DNA from: Pedobacter sp. ok626
GTDB taxonomy: Bacteria; Bacteroidota; Bacteroidia; Sphingobacteriales; Sphingobacteriaceae
Assembly: GCF_900100435.1 (NCBI RefSeq)
Contig: NZ_FNEX01000025.1
Location: 40,535-90,227 of the forward strand
Direction: 5' to 3'
Length of the DNA stretch: 49,693 nt
In this document: in pieces, positions 1 to 7,928 of the stretch
Layout: each line of letters opens with the position of its first letter
Position numbering within the stretch: the first letter of the stretch is position 1
Made by a program: the position numbers and the translations under genes
Notes under the pieces: model-generated
Told to the model about the DNA's origin: nothing
Database searches by the model: none
What the model saw: only the letters and a program-made list of their open reading frames with translations

Positions 1-1632
1 CCTGCAAACTTTGCCATCACGGCTAAAGCAATTACTGTAACTGCTAATGCAGGACAAAACAAGGTGTATGGAAGTAACGATCCGGAATTAGCCTATACCA
101 TCACCAGTGGCGGGCCATTAAAATCTGGCGATACCTTTACCGGTACGTTGAGCAGGGCAGTTGGAGAAAACATCGGTACTACTTATGCCATTGGACAAGG
201 TACTTTAACTGCGGGTATTAATTATACACTTACTTATGTAGGCGGCAATTTTGCCATTACTAAAGCACCATTGGTAATTACTGCAGATAAGAAAGAGAAA
301 TTTGTCGGAACAGCCAATCCTGTGTTAACGGTTAGCTATTCAGGATTTGTTAATGGCGAAACCGCCGCCGTGTTAGCCACAGCACCAGGCATTACTACTA
401 CAGCATTAGCAGGCAGTCCAATTGGCGACTATCCGATTAAAGCCAGTGGAGCTACAGCAGCAAACTACAACATTAGTTATGTGGATGGCATTCTTAAAAT
501 TAAACCGGGTGCACCAACCAGTGTCAACCTGGCAGCTGTTACACTGTATGAGAACGGGCCGATTGGAACAAATGCAGGTGTACTGAGCAGCACATCTGAC
601 GATCCAGGTGCTACCTTTACTTATTCGTTAGTTGCCGGAGCAGGCGATACCGACAATGCCTCATTTGCCATTTCAGGAACGTCAGTTAATTCAGCCATAA
701 TTCTTGACTATGAAACTAAAGCAACTTATAACATTCGGGTAAGAAGTACAACTCAATACGGGTTTTCATTAGACAAGGTAATCAGTATCAATCTTACTGA
801 TGTCAACGAAGCACCAACACTTGATAATATTGGAAATTCAACTATATGTTATACAAGAACGGGGCAGTCAGTACCTCTAAACGGTATTACTGCCGGACCG
901 GAAACCACACAAATAACTACCATTAGTGTAAGTAGCAGTAACCCTGGATTGTTTGCCAGCCTCACAGCCAGCAAATCAGGAACCACTGGCACAGTAAATT
1001 ATACGGTTAATAATGGTGTAGTTGGTAGTGCAACGCTTACTGTAACGATTAAAGATAATGGCGGTACGGCAAACGGAGGGGTAGATACCTATTCCAGAAC
1101 TTTTGTAGTTACTGTGAATCCATTGCCTGTAATTACGGTTGCAAGTGATAAGGGACAAAGTATCAGTAAAGGGGAAACTTTTCTGTTAACCGCTACCGGA
1201 GGTGCCACTTACGCATGGTCTGCAAACAACATCCTACTAAACGGGCAAACCACAGCAGTTCTGTCCGCCAGACCAAGGGAAACCACCACCTATACCGTTA
1301 CGGTTACCAATACAAGTGGATGTTCGGATACCAAAAGTATCACCATTAACGTACTTGATGATCTTGAAAAAATCAAGGCAACCAATATTCTAACGCCAAA
1401 TGGAGATGGATACAATGATAAATGGCTTATTGATAATATAGACTTCTATCCAAACAATGAGGTTCGGATTTTTGACCAGGCGGGCAAATCAATCTACAGA
1501 AAAAAAGGATATGACAATAGTTGGGATGGTACATTCAACGGTATAGGACTGAGTGAAGGAACCTATTATTACATTATAGATTTTGGTACTGGAAGGCGTG
1601 TTTTTAAAGGATTTATTACCATTGCACGGTAG
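1..1632 (+). CDS. Secreted MBG/cadherin/Ig-like repeat protein with C-terminal T9SS sorting domain (5' partial)
   Basis: The reading frame is open from base 1, so the N-terminus and any signal peptide lie outside the window. The visible 543 residues begin inside MBG-type beta repeats; two copies are recognisable by the pattern KVYGSNDPEL, YTLTYVGGNFAITKA, then YNISYVDGILKI. A cadherin-like repeat ending DVNEAPTLDNIGN follows, then an Ig/PKD-like module around TGGATYAWSANN. The last ~80 residues (TNILTPNGDGYNDKW to RVFKGFITIAR) match the gliding motility-associated C-terminal domain, the type B cargo signal of the type IX secretion system. The protein is therefore expected outside the cell, as an adhesin or other large surface protein; no enzymatic domain is visible. 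The PorP/SprF gene that follows is the usual partner of such cargo genes. Confidence 0.88.
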   Translation, partial: PANFAITAKAITVTANAGQNKVYGSNDPELAYTITSGGPLKSGDTFTGTLSRAVGENIGTTYAIGQGTLTAGINYTLTYVGGNFAITKAPLVITADKKEKFVGTANPVLTVSYSGFVNGETAAVLATAPGITTTALAGSPIGDYPIKASGATAANYNISYVDGILKIKPGAPTSVNLAAVTLYENGPIGTNAGVLSSTSDDPGATFTYSLVAGAGDTDNASFAISGTSVNSAIILDYETKATYNIRVRSTTQYGFSLDKVISINLTDVNEAPTLDNIGNSTICYTRTGQSVPLNGITAGPETTQITTISVSSSNPGLFASLTASKSGTTGTVNYTVNNGVVGSATLTVTIKDNGGTANGGVDTYSRTFVVTVNPLPVITVASDKGQSISKGETFLLTATGGATYAWSANNILLNGQTTAVLSARPRETTTYTVTVTNTSGCSDTKSITINVLDDLEKIKATNILTPNGDGYNDKWLIDNIDFYPNNEVRIFDQAGKSIYRKKGYDNSWDGTFNGIGLSEGTYYYIIDFGTGRRVFKGFITIAR

Positions 1633-1694
1633 GGCGATAGGAAGATGACAATAATTGCAGTTATTAAAAGACTTGAAAAAAAATTACAAGAAAG

Positions 1695-2579
1695 ATGAAA
1701 AGATTCTGTTTACTATTCTCCCTACTGATCATCTTAGTGATGATCAGCGGTCAAAGCAAAGCACAGCTGAATCCATTGGCAGCACAATATTATACTAACC
1801 AATACCTTATTAATCCGGCATTTGCCGGGGCAGGTGATGGGCTCAAAGTGAATGCGGCATACCGTAAACTATGGAGCAATGTACCGGGCTCGCCCTTAAC
1901 ACAAAACCTGACTGCCGATTATGGCTTTAACAAAGTCGGGCTAGGCTTAACTGTAAATAATGAAAGTGCTGGTCTGCAAAGACAAACCCGGATTGTGGGT
2001 AGCTATGCCTATCACCTGAAACTCAACGAGCAGGATGATCAGCTACATTTTGGCGTGTCATTGGGCTTGATGAGCCAGCGCCTGGAAAATGCAGATATTT
2101 ATGGTAATCCGAGTGACCCGACGGTGGGGCAGTACAATGACCGTAAGACTTATCTTGATGGTGATTTCGGAATTGCTTATACCTCAGGAAAGCTGAGCCT
2201 TCAAGCATCAATCCCTAATTTGAAAAGCGTATTGAAAAAGGATGTGATCAAACTGGCTGATGTGGCGACTTTTTACACCGCTGCAAGTTATAAGATCAGC
2301 ATAAGTGAAGGAGCGGATGGCATGGATCTGGAGCCGCTAGTGGCTTACCGCGGGGTAAAGGGCTTCGATAACATCTGGGATGCTGGAGCGCAACTGGCAA
2401 TTGCCAATAAGCAGGTATTTTTATTGGGCATGTACCATAGTACGAAGAATACTACCTTCGGATTAGGTATGGACTTCAAAAAGAAATACCTGGTTAGCGG
2501 AACCTATACCACACAGACATCGGCATTAAGCAGTTATACCAATGGGAGTTTTGAATTGAACCTGAGGTTGAAAATTTAA
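1695..2579 (+). CDS. PorP/SprF family type IX secretion system membrane protein
   Basis: The 294-residue protein starts with a signal peptide (hydrophobic LLFSLLIILVMISG, then QSKAQ). It continues with the family's opening, LNPLAAQYYTNQYLINPAFAG, and a glycine- and aromatic-rich beta-strand pattern to the end (FELNLRLKI), as expected for an outer-membrane barrel. In the family, SprF-like members help individual large CTD-bearing cargo proteins to the surface. This gene starts 62 bases after the cargo gene on the same strand, so the two probably form a cargo/helper pair. The family assignment is secure. Whether this copy works as PorP or as a dedicated SprF-like helper is inferred from the neighbour. 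Confidence 0.9.
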   Translation: MKRFCLLFSLLIILVMISGQSKAQLNPLAAQYYTNQYLINPAFAGAGDGLKVNAAYRKLWSNVPGSPLTQNLTADYGFNKVGLGLTVNNESAGLQRQTRIVGSYAYHLKLNEQDDQLHFGVSLGLMSQRLENADIYGNPSDPTVGQYNDRKTYLDGDFGIAYTSGKLSLQASIPNLKSVLKKDVIKLADVATFYTAASYKISISEGADGMDLEPLVAYRGVKGFDNIWDAGAQLAIANKQVFLLGMYHSTKNTTFGLGMDFKKKYLVSGTYTTQTSALSSYTNGSFELNLRLKI

Positions 2580-2659
2580 ATTATGATGATTTACTTTATC
2601 ATTATGCATTTCTAAACTATTTCTACATAACTTCGTACATACCATAAAAACAAAAAGAC

Positions 2660-3172
2660 ATGAATACATTATTGATATTACTAACGATGTTTTTTACCCC
2701 TCCGGCAAAAAGCGTTTACGATTTCTCTTTTAAAACGATTGACGGCAAAGAAGTAAAGCTGTCGAAATTTAAAGGCAAAAAGATCCTTATCGTGAATACA
2801 GCTTCGAAATGTGGGTATACACCACAATATGAAGATCTGGAGAAATTGCAAAAGCAATATGGTAAAAACGTGGTATTGATTGGTTTCCCAGCTGGTAATT
2901 TTGGCGGACAGGAACTAGCTACCAACACTGAGATCAAAGAATTTTGTACAGGAAAATACAATGTTACCTTCTTACTAGCGGAGAAAAGCAGTGTAAAAGG
3001 GGATGACATTACACCTTTATTCAAATACCTGACTACGGCTGAGAATCCTGATTTTACAGGTGACATCAACTGGAATTTCGAGAAATTTCTAATCAATGAA
3101 AAAGGACAACTAGTACATCGTTTCCGTTCTAAAGTAAAACCTTTAGATGAGGCGATTACTAAGAATTTGTAA
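2660..3172 (+). CDS. Glutathione peroxidase family thiol peroxidase
   Basis: This is a 170-residue peroxidase that reduces hydrogen peroxide or lipid hydroperoxides; bacterial members usually take electrons from thioredoxin rather than glutathione. The peroxidatic Cys51 sits in NTASKCGYTPQY, with Gln84 in GNFGGQE and Trp138-Asn139 in INWNFEKFLI forming the expected catalytic set. A second cysteine (Cys96, EFCTGKY) is placed as in resolving-cysteine members. The first ~18 residues (MNTLLILLTMFFTPPAKS) are hydrophobic and absent from cytosolic homologues, so export to the periplasm is likely. A near-match to the -7 element (TAACTTCG at 2628-2635) precedes the start by 24 bases, and a strong terminator follows, which suggests a single-gene transcript. 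Confidence 0.92.
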   Translation: MNTLLILLTMFFTPPAKSVYDFSFKTIDGKEVKLSKFKGKKILIVNTASKCGYTPQYEDLEKLQKQYGKNVVLIGFPAGNFGGQELATNTEIKEFCTGKYNVTFLLAEKSSVKGDDITPLFKYLTTAENPDFTGDINWNFEKFLINEKGQLVHRFRSKVKPLDEAITKNL

Positions 3173-3191
3173 GTAAAGGTCGCTTTGCTGT

Positions 3192-3228
3192 AAAAAAGAG
3201 AAATTCGTAACCTGGATTTCTCTTTTTT
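3192..3228 (+). terminator. Rho-independent terminator after the glutathione peroxidase gene
   Basis: Perfect 13-bp arms (AAAAAAGAGAAAT at 3192-3204 and its complement at 3216-3228) flank an 11-base loop, and the right arm runs into eight T residues. It lies 20 bases past the stop codon. Confidence 0.85.
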
Positions 3229-3254
3229 TTAACCTCACATTCTAATGTTTCATG

Positions 3255-3262
3255 TATTTTTG
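3255..3262 (+). promoter_or_regulatory. Bacteroidetes -7 promoter element for the split nucleotidase operon
   Basis: TATTTTTG matches TAnnTTTG and lies 14 bases before the start codon at 3277. It stands between the terminator of the previous gene and the first gene of the pair. No clear -33 TTG was seen at the usual distance. Confidence 0.55.
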
Positions 3263-3276
3263 TAACCATATTAACT

Positions 3277-4035
3277 ATGGATTATCTCAGATCATTCCGG
3301 AATTATCTGGCGCTATTAGCTGTTCTTTTAGTCGCTTCCTGTTCATCTGGCTATCAGTTGGCCAAGTCCAACAGGGCAGAGTATGCTATTAACAAAGATG
3401 TAGCGGTCGACAGTTCTGTAGTTAAAACCTATTTGCCTTATAAAAAGCAGCTTGATGCAGAAATGAATCAGGTTTTGGGTTATTCTGATGTGCTGATGGT
3501 AAAAAGCAATGATCTTCCGGAAACCATACTAGGCAATTTCTTCTCAGATGCTGCATTGCAACAAGCTTTAAAAATTGACCCAACGATCGATTTTGCCATG
3601 CCTTCTACAAAAGGCGGGATCAGGGTGGATGTTCCAAAAGGCGACATTAAATTGTCGAATATATTTGAACTGATGCCTTTCGAAAATGAGCTGATTGCTT
3701 TTACTTTAAAAGGCACGGATGTACAGCAATTACTAAATTTTATTGCAGCTACAAGTGGACAGCCTGTTGCTGGTTTACGCATGAAAATCGTAGATAGGAA
3801 GCCTGTTGACGTATTTATCAATGGCAAAGCATTTGATCCAAATAAAACCTACCGTGTGCTCACCTCGGATTATATAGCTGGCGGTGGCGACAATGCATTG
3901 GGTTTTAAAGACCCTATAGAAAAAAAAGTGTTGGACCTAAAAGTCCGCCAGGCACTTATCAATTATGTAAAAGAAAATCAGGCTGCTGGCAAAACCATTA
4001 ATCCTAAATTAGATGGAAGAATTACAAAAGATTAA
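3277..4035 (+). CDS. 5'-nucleotidase C-terminal domain lipoprotein
   Basis: This 252-residue protein has a lipoprotein signal with Cys22 in LLVASC. It then consists only of the substrate-binding C-terminal domain of the 5'-nucleotidase/UshA family: SNDLPETILGNFFSDA, the region around MPSTKGGIRVDVPKGDI, then LFELMPFEN-type and TSDYIAGGGDNALGF motifs. It has no metallophosphatase domain. That domain is encoded by the next gene, which starts 23 bases before this stop codon, so the two are probably translationally coupled and act together in periplasmic nucleotide hydrolysis. The order is reversed relative to the fused enzyme. Family assignment is firm; assembly of the two products into one enzyme is inferred from the overlap. 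Confidence 0.88.
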   Translation: MDYLRSFRNYLALLAVLLVASCSSGYQLAKSNRAEYAINKDVAVDSSVVKTYLPYKKQLDAEMNQVLGYSDVLMVKSNDLPETILGNFFSDAALQQALKIDPTIDFAMPSTKGGIRVDVPKGDIKLSNIFELMPFENELIAFTLKGTDVQQLLNFIAATSGQPVAGLRMKIVDRKPVDVFINGKAFDPNKTYRVLTSDYIAGGGDNALGFKDPIEKKVLDLKVRQALINYVKENQAAGKTINPKLDGRITKD

Positions 4036-4960
4036 TCGTAGAGATTTTATCAAAACGGGAGGGATAGCTGCTGCTGCTACTGCATTGAGTTTAAGTTCTC
4101 TAAACGGTTTTGCTGCTGGTGATGTATTGAAGCTTACCATCCTACACACCAATGATGTACACAGTAGGATAGAACCCTTTCCGATGGATGGTTCTAAGAA
4201 TCAAGGTTTAGGCGGGACTGCGAGACGATCAGCGCTGATCAAACAGATTAGAGCTAAGGAATCAAATGTACTGTTACTTGACGCAGGTGATATTTTTCAG
4301 GGCACACCTTATTTTAATAAGTTTGGTGGTGAGTTGGAGATCAAATTAATGAGTGCCATGGGCTATGATGCCGCAACAATGGGTAATCATGATTTTGACA
4401 ACGGTCTGGCTGGTTTTAATAAACAGCTACCACATGCTAATTTCCCAATACTGTGTAGCAATTACGATTTCTCGAATACCTTGCTTAAGGGGGCTACTAA
4501 ACCTTACCAGATATTTAAAAAGGCTGGATTAAAGATTGGGGTATTTGGAATTGGTATCGAACTGAAAGGTTTGGTTGAAGGTAAAAACTACGGGGATACT
4601 GTTTTTATTGATCCTATTGCAAAAGCCAATGAAATGGCGGATTTGCTAAAGCAAGATTTGAAATGCGATCTGGTAATCTGCTTATCTCATTTGGGTTATA
4701 AATATGCTTCTAACAAAGTATCGGATCAAGTACTAGCAAAAAACAACAAGAACATAGATCTGATTATTGGCGGGCATACGCACACTTTTATGGATCAGCC
4801 TGAAGATGTACAGAACTTAAGTGGTCGCATTACAACCATTAACCAGGTTGGCTTTGCAGGTATCAATTTGGGTAGAATAGATTATTATTTTGAACGATAT
4901 AAAGGCAAGCGGATTAAAACCGCTTCACCTTATATTATTTCAAACGAATTAGATAGCTAA
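4013..4960 (+). CDS. Tat-exported metallophosphatase, 5'-nucleotidase catalytic half
   Basis: The 315-residue protein begins with a twin-arginine signal (NRRDFIKTGG, Arg9-Arg10, then an Ala-rich stretch ending FAAG). The dinuclear-metal motifs of calcineurin-like phosphatases follow in order: Asp48-x-His50 (LHTNDVHSR), Asp93 (DAGDIFQG), Asn125-His126-Asp127 (MGNHDFDNG), His226 (CLSHLG) and His255/His257 (IGGHTHTF). It ends where the fused 5'-nucleotidase would continue into its C-terminal domain, which is supplied by the overlapping upstream gene. The likely reaction is dephosphorylation of nucleotides in the periplasm. The start at 4013 is favoured because it puts the RR motif at the usual place. 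The gene ends 4 bases from convergent mnmA. Confidence 0.9.
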   Translation: MEELQKINRRDFIKTGGIAAAATALSLSSLNGFAAGDVLKLTILHTNDVHSRIEPFPMDGSKNQGLGGTARRSALIKQIRAKESNVLLLDAGDIFQGTPYFNKFGGELEIKLMSAMGYDAATMGNHDFDNGLAGFNKQLPHANFPILCSNYDFSNTLLKGATKPYQIFKKAGLKIGVFGIGIELKGLVEGKNYGDTVFIDPIAKANEMADLLKQDLKCDLVICLSHLGYKYASNKVSDQVLAKNNKNIDLIIGGHTHTFMDQPEDVQNLSGRITTINQVGFAGINLGRIDYYFERYKGKRIKTASPYIISNELDS

Positions 4961-4964
4961 ATCC

Positions 4965-6056
4965 CTAGCAAAGGAAGCCGCCACCTAAAAGGTCGTTTCC
5001 TTCGTAAAACACAGCCGATTGTCCCGGTGCGATAGCTGATACATTGTGATCAAATGTTACACGCATTTTATCGTTCTCTTGTACAATTGTACTTAGCATA
5101 CCTGCATCTTTATAACGTATTTTAGTCACCACATTATCCATAGGTGCTAAAATATTTTCGTATTTAACCAGATTTACATTTCTTACCAGCGCTTCCCTGC
5201 GTTCCAGTTCGTCAGCTCTACCCAATACTACGGTATTACTTTCAGGAAGGATTTGGGTAACAAACATAGGCTCGCCAAAAGCAATACCTAAACCTTTTCT
5301 TTGTCCGATGGTATAGAATGGGTAGCCTTTATGTTGTCCTACAACCATGCCATTGCTGGTAATGAAATTACCACCTGCAACACGTTGCTCCAGATCTTCT
5401 ACTTTATGCTTTAAGAAGGCACGGTAATCGTTGTCAGGCACAAAGCAAATCTCGTAGCTTTCGCTTTTCTTAGCCAATTCTTCTTGTCCCATATCCAATG
5501 CCATTTGTCTGATCTCAGATTTGGCAAAAGAACCTAATGGGAATTGAGTACGTGCAAGGTTTTCTTGAGAAACACCCCACAGTACATAAGATTGATCTTT
5601 GTTTTCGTCTTTACCTTTTGAAATCACATGACGACCTGAATCCAGTTGACGGATGTTGGCGTAATGTCCGGTTGCGATAAATTCGCAATCCAATTTATTA
5701 GCGCGTTTTAATAAAGCTTCCCATTTGATGTGGGTGTTACATAAAACACATGGGTTAGGGGTACGACCTGCAAGGTATTCATCAACGAAGTTATCGATTA
5801 CAAAATCCCCAAACTCGTCTCTGATATCAAGGATGTAATGCGGAAAACCATAGTTTACAGCTAGCGTACGGGCATCGTTAATGCTATCCAGACTGCAACA
5901 TCCGGTTTCCTTACTGCTGCTTCCTGAAGTGGCATAATCCCATGTTTTCATGGTTAAGCCAATTACTTCATACCCTTGTTCGTGCAACATTACTGCTGCT
6001 ACTGAACTATCAACACCGCCACTCATGGCGACTAATATTCTACCGCGTTTACTCAT
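4965..6056 (-). CDS. mnmA: tRNA-specific 2-thiouridylase MnmA
   Basis: MnmA thiolates U34 of the glutamate, glutamine and lysine tRNAs in the cytoplasm. The 363-residue protein has the PP-loop SGGVDSS at residues 12-18, the catalytic cysteine Cys103 in NPCVLCN and the second catalytic cysteine Cys204 in YEICFVPD. The tRNA-binding segment TGHYA and the C-terminal beta-barrel (YTIGQRKGLGI, then APGQSAVFYEG) are also present. Length and motif order are normal. A -7 promoter match lies 52 bases upstream of the start, leaving a leader of about 45 bases with a small GC hairpin. It converges on the nucleotidase gene with only 4 bases between stop codons. Confidence 0.97.
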   Translation of the reverse strand: MSKRGRILVAMSGGVDSSVAAVMLHEQGYEVIGLTMKTWDYATSGSSSKETGCCSLDSINDARTLAVNYGFPHYILDIRDEFGDFVIDNFVDEYLAGRTPNPCVLCNTHIKWEALLKRANKLDCEFIATGHYANIRQLDSGRHVISKGKDENKDQSYVLWGVSQENLARTQFPLGSFAKSEIRQMALDMGQEELAKKSESYEICFVPDNDYRAFLKHKVEDLEQRVAGGNFITSNGMVVGQHKGYPFYTIGQRKGLGIAFGEPMFVTQILPESNTVVLGRADELERREALVRNVNLVKYENILAPMDNVVTKIRYKDAGMLSTIVQENDKMRVTFDHNVSAIAPGQSAVFYEGNDLLGGGFLC

Positions 6057-6107
6057 AATTTTTTAATACTGACTCGGGTTCAAGGCCCGGCATATAAATA
6101 CAAGCCG

Positions 6108-6115
6108 CAAAAGTA
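6108..6115 (-). promoter_or_regulatory. -7 promoter element upstream of mnmA
   Basis: On the minus strand this reads TACTTTTG, a full match to TAnnTTTG. Transcription would start near 6101, about 45 bases before the mnmA start codon. Confidence 0.45.
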
Positions 6116-6167
6116 AGGCTTTTTAAGCGGAATTTTGAGTAGGGGTAGTCAATTAGGTGTAAATAAA

Positions 6168-6198
6168 AAAAGCGGTTAGAAAAATTCTAACCGCTTTT
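6168..6198 (-). terminator. Terminator of the SusC/SusD operon
   Basis: Perfect 14-bp arms (6168-6181 and 6185-6198, containing AGCGGTTAGA and its complement) are separated by three bases. On the minus strand the hairpin runs into a seven-T tract. It sits 22 bases beyond the susD-like stop codon and closes the PUL transcript. Confidence 0.9.
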
Positions 6199-6219
6199 AA
6201 AGATTCAATTATTTATGGA

Positions 6220-7911
6220 TTACCAAAGATAGTTTTGTTTAAACTGAGTTGCTAAATCCATTTCCCTTTGTGGAATTGGGAATAGATCGTGTTTGCCTTT
6301 AGTAGTATAACCAGGAGTTGCAACTGCATAATTAGGTGTACCAGCAATAGTCCACCAGGTACCTAGTTTTATCGATGTACTTTTAACAGTTTCGTAGTAT
6401 ACACCCCAACGGATTAAATCTAACTTTCTGTCGCCTTCGAAAGCCAATTCGAAAGCACGCTCTTTGTGAACAGCATCGCGGAAAGCTGTCACATCTAAAC
6501 CTGCTGGTACATCAGCTAAAGCACTAGCTGTACCTACAGGTAAGCCATAACCACGTCTTCTTACCATATTGATGGCGGTATACGCGTCGGTAGTTGGTCC
6601 TTGTTTCCATTCGTTCAATGCTTCTGCATAGATCAATAATACATCTGCATAACGCAAGACATACCAATTGATGTTAGATTTATCATTATTGATCAGCTTA
6701 TTGCTTTGAGGAACATATTTCTCCGTATCCCATTTGCCTGGGGTATAGTTTTGTTTTTCTTTTTGTTTTTTTGTCGGGTCGGCATCATTAGCTTGTCCAA
6801 CCTGCTCAGACTCCGTAGCACCTTTTGCATATAGCGTTTTAGTTGGGCTATATTGATAGTTGGCTACTGAAATATCTCTTCTTAAATCCTCTGGATAGTT
6901 GCGCCAATCCAATACAAAAGTATGTACAACCTTTACGTTGGCAGCATTACTACCGCGATCAACAGTAGTTGTAGCTTTAACACCATTCCATTTACCAATA
7001 CGACCTATCGGATCAAGACTTCCGTTAGTTGCTGTTGGAGAATAGAAAGAAACTTCAATTAAGCTTTCTGTTGAATTCCAAAGACCAGCACCAGAGTTTT
7101 TCCATAGTTGCTCATAGCTATCCAACAATCCATGTTTGTTAGACTCTACTAGTATTTGTGCCGTTTTTGCTGCCTTCTCCCATTTAGAAATGTCTTTAAC
7201 AGGACTTCCTGCCCAGGTTGCGTATACTTTGGCTAATAATCCTAAAGCAGAACCTTTGGAAAGGCGGAAGCTTTTATTCACTCTGTAGGTATCATCTACA
7301 GCATAAGGAAGATTGTCTACCGCATATTGTAAATCCTGCTCTATAAACTCATAAACTTTTGCCGGATCTTCCTGTACAAAGGTCGTAGGAGGCTGGCTAG
7401 ACATCGCTGTATTGGTAACTAAAGCAATATGTCCATAACGACGCAATAGTTCAAAATAATATAGACCACGCAAAGCTTTTGCTTCAGCGATATAGATTGT
7501 GGCCAAACGCTTATCAGCATCTGTATAATTTACCATTTTCGTTTCAATGCTTTCGATGAAATCAGTGGCATTGTAAACAGAGTTATACAATTTAGCATAG
7601 CTGGCTTGTATTTCTGCCTGATTTGGGCTAAATGAATTGGTAGGGATAATACGGAAGTTTTCGTTGGTGCTACCTTCAACCTGAGAGATATCAGTACCCA
7701 TAGTAAACAGGATAGATAGGTTGAAACCATATATCTCATCTGTAACCATATTACGATACACACCCAGTAATACGTTTTCGGCTTCCGCCGCATTGTTCAT
7801 ATACTTATTTTTATCAATATCTGTTTTTGATTCTTCCATCAGGTAATCTTTACATGATGTGCTCATCATTAGCACAAATGCTGCTAGTATATAATATATT
7901 TTCGTTTTCAT
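6220..7911 (-). CDS. SusD/RagB family glycan-binding lipoprotein
   Basis: SusD-like proteins sit on the outer surface as a lid over the SusC transporter and bind the incoming oligosaccharide. The start at 7911 gives a clear lipoprotein signal, MKTKIYYILAAFVLMMSTSC, with Cys20 as the lipidation site; the frame is open further upstream but that stretch would destroy the signal. Typical family segments are AEAKALRGLYYFELLRRYG, NWYVLRYADVLLIYAEALNE and the late ERAFELAFEGDRKLDLIRWG, followed by the C-terminal HDLFPIPQREMD. At 563 residues the length is normal. It follows susC by 17 bases and is the last gene of the operon. Confidence 0.95.
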   Translation of the reverse strand: MKTKIYYILAAFVLMMSTSCKDYLMEESKTDIDKNKYMNNAAEAENVLLGVYRNMVTDEIYGFNLSILFTMGTDISQVEGSTNENFRIIPTNSFSPNQAEIQASYAKLYNSVYNATDFIESIETKMVNYTDADKRLATIYIAEAKALRGLYYFELLRRYGHIALVTNTAMSSQPPTTFVQEDPAKVYEFIEQDLQYAVDNLPYAVDDTYRVNKSFRLSKGSALGLLAKVYATWAGSPVKDISKWEKAAKTAQILVESNKHGLLDSYEQLWKNSGAGLWNSTESLIEVSFYSPTATNGSLDPIGRIGKWNGVKATTTVDRGSNAANVKVVHTFVLDWRNYPEDLRRDISVANYQYSPTKTLYAKGATESEQVGQANDADPTKKQKEKQNYTPGKWDTEKYVPQSNKLINNDKSNINWYVLRYADVLLIYAEALNEWKQGPTTDAYTAINMVRRRGYGLPVGTASALADVPAGLDVTAFRDAVHKERAFELAFEGDRKLDLIRWGVYYETVKSTSIKLGTWWTIAGTPNYAVATPGYTTKGKHDLFPIPQREMDLATQFKQNYLW

Positions 7912-7928
7912 TTCTTCTTTCTTTTTGA

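Noticed and set aside
2716..3096. 126-codon minus-strand frame inside the glutathione peroxidase gene
   Set aside because: It lies wholly opposite a well-supported enzyme gene and shows no motif or promoter.
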